A stretch of DNA of 64,000 nt from Bacillus sp. MM2020_1 (GTDB taxonomy: Bacteria; Bacillota; Bacilli; Bacillales; Cytobacillaceae). The stretch covers positions 62,001 through 126,000 of the forward strand of contig JAANMP010000004.1 of assembly GCA_011250595.1 (NCBI GenBank), given 5' to 3'. The notes under the pieces are model-generated. The model saw nothing but the letters and a program-made list of their open reading frames with translations. It ran no database searches and was not told the origin of the DNA. The position numbers and the translations under genes are program-made. Positions 58,429 to 64,000 of the stretch are shown one piece after another; positions within the stretch are counted from its first letter, which is position 1, and every line of letters begins with the position of its first letter.

Positions 58429-59073
58429 ATGAAAAAAATTAATACGTTAACGAAAATTGCAGAATGTGGAGTCGTTGCCGTGGTAAGGGCAGACTCGAAG
58501 GAAGAGGCAATAAACATTTCTGAAGCCTGTGTAAAGGGCGGTATTCAAGGAATTGAAGTTACTTTCACGGTAAATGGCGCGGATGAAGTTATTAAAGAAT
58601 TAGCCAACCTTTATCAAAGTAATAACGAGGTGGTTATTGGAGCAGGAACTGTTCTGGATGCAGCTACAGCTCGAATTGCGATTTTGGCGGGAGCGCAGTT
58701 TGTTGTGAGTCCAGCCTTCGATCAAGATACAGCAACCCTTTGTAATCTCTATCAAATACCTTATATGCCCGGCTGCATGACAATCACCGAAATGAAACGT
58801 GCCTTAGAGGCTGGAGTTGATATCGTGAAGCTGTTCCCTGGAAGTGCATTTGGTCCAGAATTTGTCAAAGCAGTAAAAGCTCCACTACCGCAAGTGAATA
58901 TTATGCCAACTGGCGGTGTTGATTTGGATAATATTGAACAATGGATTAAAAATGGTTGTGTGGCCGTCGGAGTAGGTGGTAATCTAGTAGCGCCGGCTAA
59001 AACTGGAGAATTTGACCAAATTACTGCCTATGCGAAACAATATGTCGAAAAGGTCAAAGCCGCTCGTGGATGA
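58429..59073 (+). CDS. eda: KDPG/KHG aldolase
   Basis: 214 aa. GVVAVVRADS start, GIEVTFTVNG with the catalytic Glu, VIGAGTVLDA, SPAFDQDTA and VDIVKLFPGSAFGPEF with the Schiff-base Lys. It splits KDPG to pyruvate and glyceraldehyde-3-phosphate. ATG 58429 is used by family length; GTG 58417 is an alternative, and neither has a strong site. Confidence 0.9.
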   Translation: MKKINTLTKIAECGVVAVVRADSKEEAINISEACVKGGIQGIEVTFTVNGADEVIKELANLYQSNNEVVIGAGTVLDAATARIAILAGAQFVVSPAFDQDTATLCNLYQIPYMPGCMTITEMKRALEAGVDIVKLFPGSAFGPEFVKAVKAPLPQVNIMPTGGVDLDNIEQWIKNGCVAVGVGGNLVAPAKTGEFDQITAYAKQYVEKVKAARG

Positions 59074-59148
59074 TAAGCTTTACTCAAGTTTAAGCTGGTT
59101 TCAAGTATCTTACCTTGGTAAGAGTAATATAATAAGGAGGAATTACGG

Positions 59149-59991
59149 ATGCCAACAAATTTAAAAGACACGACTACATTAAGCAATGGAGTAAAAATGC
59201 CATGGATGGGGTTAGGCGTTTTTAAAGTAACTGAGGGTGAAGAGGTTATCCAGTCTGTAAAGGCAGCCATAAAAAATGGATACATAAGCATTGATACAGC
59301 GGCTATTTATGGTAATGAAGAAGGCGTTGGTCAAGCCATAAAAGAATCTGGTGTTCCCCGTGAAGAATTATTTATTACGACAAAGCTTTGGAATTCCGAA
59401 CAAGGATATGAGTCAACCTTAGCAGCATTCGAAACAAGCATGAACAAGCTAGGACTTGATTACTTGGACCTTTATTTAATTCACTGGCCGGGTAAAGATA
59501 AATATAAAGAGACATGGAAGGCATTTGAAAAGCTATACAAAGACGGACGCGTGCGCGCGATTGGCGTAAGTAATTTCTTGGTTCACCATTTAGAAGATTT
59601 ACTCAGTTCTGCAGAGATTAAACCTATGGTAAACCAGGTGGAATTCCATCCACATTTAACCCAAAAAGAGCTACTTGATTACTGTAAAAATGAGGGCATT
59701 CAACTGGAAGCATGGTCGCCTTTAAAACAAGGTCAACTTCTAAGCGAACCAGTTCTTGTGGATTTGGCGCATAAGTATAATAAATCTGTTGCTCAAGTAA
59801 TCCTGCGTTGGGATCTGCAACATGGAGTGGTTACGATTCCTAAATCAATCAAAGAGCATCGCATTATTGAAAATGCAAATATCTTTGATTTTGAATTGTC
59901 TGCTGAGGATATGGAGAAAATCGATGGATTAAATCAAGACAGCCGTGCAGGATCCCATCCGGATACAATGAGTGTCGGCTTTGTGGAATAG
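59149..59991 (+). CDS. Aldo/keto reductase (YvgN-like)
   Basis: 280 aa, TIM barrel. [36 protein letters not shown] (catalytic Asp-Tyr), LYLIHWPG with the catalytic His and [10 protein letters not shown] for NADPH binding. It resembles the glyoxal-type reductase YvgN. It follows the aldolase at 75 nt and may be part of the sugar module or a general detoxification enzyme. The ATG follows AGGAGG. Confidence 0.88.
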   Translation: MPTNLKDTTTLSNGVKMPWMGLGVFKVTEGEEVIQSVKAAIKNGYISIDTAAIYGNEEGVGQAIKESGVPREELFITTKLWNSEQGYESTLAAFETSMNKLGLDYLDLYLIHWPGKDKYKETWKAFEKLYKDGRVRAIGVSNFLVHHLEDLLSSAEIKPMVNQVEFHPHLTQKELLDYCKNEGIQLEAWSPLKQGQLLSEPVLVDLAHKYNKSVAQVILRWDLQHGVVTIPKSIKEHRIIENANIFDFELSAEDMEKIDGLNQDSRAGSHPDTMSVGFVE

Positions 59992-60003
59992 TTTTCAAAT
60001 ATC

Positions 60004-60040
60004 AAGCGTCTGCCTGCAGTTCTAAGGCAGGCGCTTTTCC
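60004..60040 (+). terminator. Terminator of the aldolase/reductase unit
   Basis: AAGCGTCTGCCT and AAGGCAGGCGCTTTT pair with a short loop and a T-rich end. Confidence 0.7.
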
Positions 60041-60133
60041 GTGGAAAAGTAAAATAGGACTTATGCTATAATGTTCTATATCTTAATTTAACAGTAGCGA
60101 TAAACTAATTTTCATCAGGAAGGAGAAAGCCCC

Positions 60134-63100
60134 GTGAACATTAAGTTAAATCATAAGATCATCCAAGAAATGTGTGGCACGGTCTCCTTCAAACGAGGAG
60201 ATTATTTTTATCAAACGGATAAAGTTACTTTTGAGAAATATCTTCCTCATCGTTGTCAAGCAACCGTCATAGGAGACGAGGACTTTCATGTCACAATTGA
60301 AACAGGTGCCAATCATCAGATTCGAACGGAATGCACCTGCCCAAAGCTTGCCTCTTTTTCAAAGGAGTGTCAGCATATAGCCGCTGTATTAATAGCCGTT
60401 TGCGAGCATCAAAAGCAAGGCAGCAGCCCTGCCCTTTCAAATTCAGCCAAACAAGAACTGACAGAAGGGCTACTCCACCTCTTTTCTGATCAGCCAATCC
60501 AATCAAGCGGTCATCAACTTCACTTTGAAAAAAGAAAAGTCCTTGATATCGAGTTTACCTGTAAACCTGTGGATGTCGGCATAGGCAGATACCTTTTCGC
60601 TATCACAATGACACTCGCGTCAACCCCTGTCCAAAACATCCGTATGTTTTTGGAGCGAGTTAGTATAGGACAGACATACGCAATATCCAGTTCATTCACC
60701 TACGACCCCAAGCTGCATTGCTTTCAAAAAGAAACCAACAGCGTAATCGAGCAACTCATCCAAGTCCTTCGGGATGAAAAGGTTTATCGGGATGTGGATA
60801 TGGATGTGGTGCCTGACACCAATGCGGTGCCTGACACCAATCAACAGCAGATGCTGTTCATTCCTTCCTCCTCTTGGGAGCGCCTGCTTCCGCTGCTGAT
60901 AAGGGTACCATTAGCGATGTTGAAGTATGAGGAACAAACCTTTTCGGGACTTCATTTATCGACTGAGTCACTGCCACTAAAGTTTGATTTTACAAAAGCG
61001 GAAGAGAACGGCTATCAACTGAAGGTTACAAACCTCGATCGGATGATTTTCCTTGAGGCCTATCATACCGTTTTATATGAAGGGGAATTAAAACAGCTGG
61101 AAGATCAGGACTATAAACGTCTTTCCGATCTCAAAAAGATGTTGGATACTTCAGGAACAAAGCAAATTCCCATTCCACATGAGCAAATCCGCTTTTTTCT
61201 GGAAAAAGTAGCGCCAGGGCTGAAAAAGCTGGGGCAAGTGAACATAGCTGAAGAAATCTCGAAGCAATTGCTGAATACCCCACTAGTGGCCAAGCTTTAC
61301 CTGGATCGAGTGAAAAACCGCTTGCTTGCAGGGCTTGAATTTCACTACGACAATTGGGTCATTAATCCATTGGAAAATAGAGATCTTCCGGCGGGATCAC
61401 TAGTGATTCGGGATGTGGTGAAGGAAGAGGAAATCCTGCAACTCTTTGAAGATAGCTCATTTGCGAAGACGGACGGAGGATATTACCTCCACAATGAAGA
61501 ACTGGAATATGAGTTTTTAACTTACATCGTGCCAAAGCTCCAAAAGCTTGTTCGAATCTATGCAACAAGTGCTGTCCGAAATCGAATTTCGAGGGATAAT
61601 TTTCGGCCGCAGGTGAGGGTTCGGGTCAAAAAGGAGCGTACGAACTGGCTCGAATTCAAATTTGAAATGGATGGCATTCCTGAAAGACAAATCCGTGAAG
61701 TGTTGGCGGCATTAGAGGAAAAACGGAAATATTATCGTTTGCCGAATGGGTCGCTCCTCTCGCTTCAGACCAGAGAGTTTAATGAAATCCAGCGTTTTCT
61801 TTACTCCCCGCTCGCTAAGAATAAGGATCTCGCCAGCGGTTTGGAATTACCGATTGAACAAAGCTTGCAACTTCTTGATACCGTTGAGATTAGTGATGCG
61901 TTCAAGCTAGAGGAATCCTTTCGGCAGTTCCAAGATCATCTTAAAGATCCCGGCAAGTTGGAGTTCGAGGTGCCAGCCAGTTTAGACGCGACGTTAAAAG
62001 ACTATCAAAAGCATGGGTTTAACTGGATGAAAACATTGGCCTACTATGGTTTCGGTGGAATATTAGCCGATGATATGGGACTCGGAAAAACCATTCAAAG
62101 CATCGCATTCATCGTATCAGTACAGTCCGATGTCCGTAAAAATAACCAGCCGGTCCTTGTGGTTTGCCCGTCTTCCTTGACGTATAACTGGCTGAGTGAA
62201 ATCAGGAAATTTGCGCCCCAGTTAAAGGCGATTGTCATTGATGGAACGAAAGCAGAGCGGACCAACCTGCTGAAAAAACAGACGGATGCCGATGTTTTGC
62301 TCATCTCTTATCCGTTATTACGCCGTGAGATTAGCTGGTTTGAAAAGGAAACGTTTCATACGGTGTTTTTTGATGAAGCGCAAGCCTTTAAAAATCCGAT
62401 TACGCAAACGGCTCGGGCAGTAAAGAAATTACAGGCCAATCATCGCTTTGCGCTTACGGGCACACCAGTAGAAAATGCCTTGGAGGAACTATGGTCGATC
62501 TTCCACGTTGTCTTTCCTGAACTTTTCCTCGGTTTGAAGGAATTCAGCAAACTTTCCAGGAAAAATATTGTCCGGAGGATCCGTCCCTTTTTACTGCGCA
62601 GGTTGAAGGAGGATGTTTTGGCTGAGCTTCCAGAGAAATTGGAGTCGTTAGAATCAGTGGAGCTGCTTCCTGAACAAAAGAAGCTGTATGCTGCCTATTT
62701 GGCGAAGCTGAGACATGATACGTTTAAGAATTTGGACAAGGATACGATTCGGAAAAATCGAATCAAAATTCTTGCAGGTTTGACTCGTCTTCGGCAGATT
62801 TGCTGTCATCCAGGCTTGTTTGTTGATGGTTATCAAGGGAAATCGGCGAAATTTGAACAACTTTTACAGATTATCGAAGAATCAAAGCTTTCTGGTAGAA
62901 GGGTGTTGATTTTTTCTCAGTTTACAAAAATGCTTGAGCTGATTGGCCGTGCCTTAACTGCGAGAAGGCTGCCATTCTTTTACCTGGATGGGCAAACTCC
63001 TTCAGAAGAACGCGTCGAAATCTGCAATCGGTTTAATCGCGGTGAACGGGATTTGTTCCTTATTTCCTTGAAAGCTGGCGGGACAGGTCTTAATTTGATG

Positions 63101-63355
63101 AGTGCGGATACCGTCATTTTATATGACACATGGTGGAACCCAGCCGTCGAGGAGCAGGCAGCAGATCGTGCCCACCGGATGGGACAACAAAATGTCGTCC
63201 AGGTCATCAAGCTGGTTGCCCGTGGGACAATTGAGGAAAAAATGAATGAACTGCAAGATAAAAAGCGACACCTCATCGAAGAAATCATTGATTCTGATGA
63301 AAAAGTCCTATCGACCCTTACAGAAGAGGATATTCGAGAGATTTTGATGATTTAA
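60134..63355 (+). CDS. SNF2-family DEAD/DEAH helicase-like ATPase with SWIM zinc finger
   Basis: 1073 aa. N-terminal SWIM zinc finger with Cys67, Cys69, Cys79 and His81 (CTCPKLASFSKECQH). A middle domain of about 450 residues leads into the SNF2 core: ADDMGLGKTIQS (Walker A), FFDEAQAF (Walker B, DEAQ), LTGTPVENALEELWSIFHVV, and C-terminal LISLKAGGTGLN and QAADRAHRMGQ. Such proteins are DNA translocases; the role in Bacillus is not known. GTG 60134 follows AGGAAGGAG. At 60808-60838 the word GGTGCCTGACACC appears twice in frame, coding VPDTN-A-VPDTN. Confidence 0.9.
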   Translation: MNIKLNHKIIQEMCGTVSFKRGDYFYQTDKVTFEKYLPHRCQATVIGDEDFHVTIETGANHQIRTECTCPKLASFSKECQHIAAVLIAVCEHQKQGSSPALSNSAKQELTEGLLHLFSDQPIQSSGHQLHFEKRKVLDIEFTCKPVDVGIGRYLFAITMTLASTPVQNIRMFLERVSIGQTYAISSSFTYDPKLHCFQKETNSVIEQLIQVLRDEKVYRDVDMDVVPDTNAVPDTNQQQMLFIPSSSWERLLPLLIRVPLAMLKYEEQTFSGLHLSTESLPLKFDFTKAEENGYQLKVTNLDRMIFLEAYHTVLYEGELKQLEDQDYKRLSDLKKMLDTSGTKQIPIPHEQIRFFLEKVAPGLKKLGQVNIAEEISKQLLNTPLVAKLYLDRVKNRLLAGLEFHYDNWVINPLENRDLPAGSLVIRDVVKEEEILQLFEDSSFAKTDGGYYLHNEELEYEFLTYIVPKLQKLVRIYATSAVRNRISRDNFRPQVRVRVKKERTNWLEFKFEMDGIPERQIREVLAALEEKRKYYRLPNGSLLSLQTREFNEIQRFLYSPLAKNKDLASGLELPIEQSLQLLDTVEISDAFKLEESFRQFQDHLKDPGKLEFEVPASLDATLKDYQKHGFNWMKTLAYYGFGGILADDMGLGKTIQSIAFIVSVQSDVRKNNQPVLVVCPSSLTYNWLSEIRKFAPQLKAIVIDGTKAERTNLLKKQTDADVLLISYPLLRREISWFEKETFHTVFFDEAQAFKNPITQTARAVKKLQANHRFALTGTPVENALEELWSIFHVVFPELFLGLKEFSKLSRKNIVRRIRPFLLRRLKEDVLAELPEKLESLESVELLPEQKKLYAAYLAKLRHDTFKNLDKDTIRKNRIKILAGLTRLRQICCHPGLFVDGYQGKSAKFEQLLQIIEESKLSGRRVLIFSQFTKMLELIGRALTARRLPFFYLDGQTPSEERVEICNRFNRGERDLFLISLKAGGTGLNLMSADTVILYDTWWNPAVEEQAADRAHRMGQQNVVQVIKLVARGTIEEKMNELQDKKRHLIEEIIDSDEKVLSTLTEEDIREILMI
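60808..60838. repeat. Two in-frame copies of the palindrome GGTGCCTGACACC
   Basis: Copies at 60808-60820 and 60826-60838, 18 nt apart, within the helicase gene (about residues 226-235). Both keep the frame and add a VPDTN motif. The reverse complement is the centre of the hairpin at 42313-42343. Confidence 0.9.
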
Positions 63356-63388
63356 ATAAAAGGAGCTGCAGGTCAGCTCCTTTTATTT
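63354..63388. terminator. Terminator of the helicase gene
   Basis: AAATAAAAGGAGCT and AGCTCCTTTTATTT are exact complements around a 7-nt loop; symmetrical, so it may serve both strands. It overlaps the helicase stop codon. Confidence 0.85.
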
Positions 63389-63436
63389 ATGATAAGACTT
63401 ATACGACGCTGAACAGGGCGCCAGCGCATTTCGTAT

Positions 63437-63718
63437 TTATGCTCCGATGACATTCAACGATTGGCTGAGACCTAGTAACGCAAATTGCCTAATAAATTTA
63501 AAGGCAAATAATGCGATAATCGGTGAAAAATCAATCGGACCAAGAGGCGGGATAAACCGTCTGAACAATCCTAAATAAGGTTCGACAACCTTGGAAATCC
63601 ATAAACCAACTTTAGATGATTGAAATTGAGGAAACCAAGAACCGAAAATAGATATTAAAATTAACCAATAATATGCATCAAAAGCATACTGTCCAATTTG
63701 AAAAATAGTAGAACCCAA
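63437..63718 (-). CDS. YggT-family membrane protein
   Basis: 93 aa, two helices. AYYWLILISIFGSWFPQF and VVEPYLGLFRRFIPPLGPID are the family's signature, followed by FSPIIALFAFKFIRQF. YggT genes usually lie near divIVA or cell-division genes; here only the helicase and a HAD gene are visible. TTG 63718 is 6 nt after GGAAG. Confidence 0.88.
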   Translation of the reverse strand: MGSTIFQIGQYAFDAYYWLILISIFGSWFPQFQSSKVGLWISKVVEPYLGLFRRFIPPLGPIDFSPIIALFAFKFIRQFALLGLSQSLNVIGA

Positions 63719-63842
63719 TATGATCTTCCATTCTATTTTAATTTTTTTAACGTAATAACTATTATACCTATGTATTCATACGATTAATATCCAAAAAGGT
63801 TTCAACTGATGAACGAACTTTTTTCTTACAACTAGTGTGGTC

Positions 63843-64000
63843 CTATTTTTGGTGAAGGAGGTTAAGGACCTCTGGGATAAAATCTGCATAACTGTCGATA
63901 TGAAAATCAGCTTCAATATTTCGATTTTGAAAGGCAACCGTTTTAATATTTAATTTCCGAGCGGGAATTAAATCTAAGTCACGATCTCCGACGACCAAAT
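63843..64000 (-). CDS. HAD-family hydrolase, C-terminal fragment cut by the window edge
   Basis: The minus strand reads VVGDRDLDLIPARKLNIKTV to a stop at 63843, with FHIDSYADFIPEVLNLLHQK at the end. VVGDRDLDL is HAD motif IV (Asp-rich, Mg2+ binding). Only about 51 residues are in view, so the substrate class (phosphoglycolate phosphatase-like or other) is open. Confidence 0.7.
   Translation of the reverse strand, partial: LVVGDRDLDLIPARKLNIKTVAFQNRNIEADFHIDSYADFIPEVLNLLHQK

Overview
The window looks like chromosomal DNA of an aerobic, endospore-forming, low-GC Gram-positive bacterium of the Bacillaceae (Bacillus/Neobacillus-like; the genus cannot be fixed from sequence alone). The signs are a three-gene GerA-type germinant receptor operon with a small fourth subunit, a divergent xylR/xylA locus and a guaC that both resemble their B. 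subtilis counterparts, strong AGGAGG ribosome sites, frequent GTG/TTG starts, and promoters fitting sigma-A, sigma-G, sigma-K and ECF consensus. I saw no rRNA, tRNA, prophage, transposase gene or CRISPR array.

Layout: (1) 1-8,400: start of a malate:quinone oxidoreductase gene (minus strand), an RND efflux pump, an ECF sigma / PadR / SEDS operon, a tandem palindromic repeat array, a GreA-like C-terminal domain protein and a DUF2935 protein. (2) 8,400-19,070: a GTP cyclohydrolase II with a divergent HxlR regulator, then an aromatic meta-cleavage island: a XylR_N-V4R-PucR regulator followed by flavin-dependent monooxygenase, flavin reductase, FAD-synthetase-like protein, LigB-type extradiol dioxygenase, C-C hydrolase, dienoate hydratase and an MFS carrier. 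(3) 19,060-24,510: a CynX-type MFS protein, two DUF606 (YdcZ) membrane proteins flanking a YeiL-like Crp regulator, a second palindromic array, guaC and an unrecognised gene. (4) 24,500-28,430: a metal/redox module (HMA protein, P1B-type ATPase, cysteine-bearing Crp/Fnr regulator) with three FNR-like boxes, and a broken membrane-protein gene behind an FNR-like box plus a near-perfect Fur box. (5) 28,470-34,140: mevalonate kinase, diphosphomevalonate decarboxylase and phosphomevalonate kinase, then a quinol-dependent nitric oxide reductase. (6) 34,380-42,350: two EamA transporters, a probable spore-coat protein, a VanW protein and the ger operon. (7) 42,360-48,500: the xylose operon xylA-transporter-xylB with divergent xylR. 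(8) 48,600-53,000: a GMC oxidoreductase with companion proteins, a GyrI-like protein and a YuiD-like protein. (9) 53,000-60,040: a hexuronate/pectin-product module (kduI, kduD, YhcH-like, kdgT, kdgK, IclR regulator, KDPG aldolase, aldo/keto reductase). (10) 60,130-64,000: an SNF2 helicase with SWIM zinc finger, a YggT protein and the end of a HAD phosphatase gene.

How genes work together: the aromatic island forms and reduces its own flavin (reductase, FAD-synthetase-like protein, perhaps the nearby GTP cyclohydrolase II), hydroxylates a phenolic compound, cleaves the ring and processes the product to a dienoate and then an oxo-acid, but the final aldolase and aldehyde dehydrogenase are not here. 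The xylose and ketodeoxygluconate modules are self-contained catabolic units with uptake, enzymes and a local repressor.

The most unusual signals are: two tandem arrays (near 6.4 kb and 22.3 kb) that share an exact 12-5-12-23 nt repeat geometry and a conserved spacer core although their palindromic arms are unrelated; a pair of 96-nt identical elements in the 3' regions of two minus-strand genes; the palindrome GGTGCCTGACACC, present twice in frame inside the helicase gene and once in an intergenic hairpin; a SEDS-family protein whose expected catalytic Asp is Asn; and a P1B-type ATPase with CPG and HH where CPC and HP are expected.
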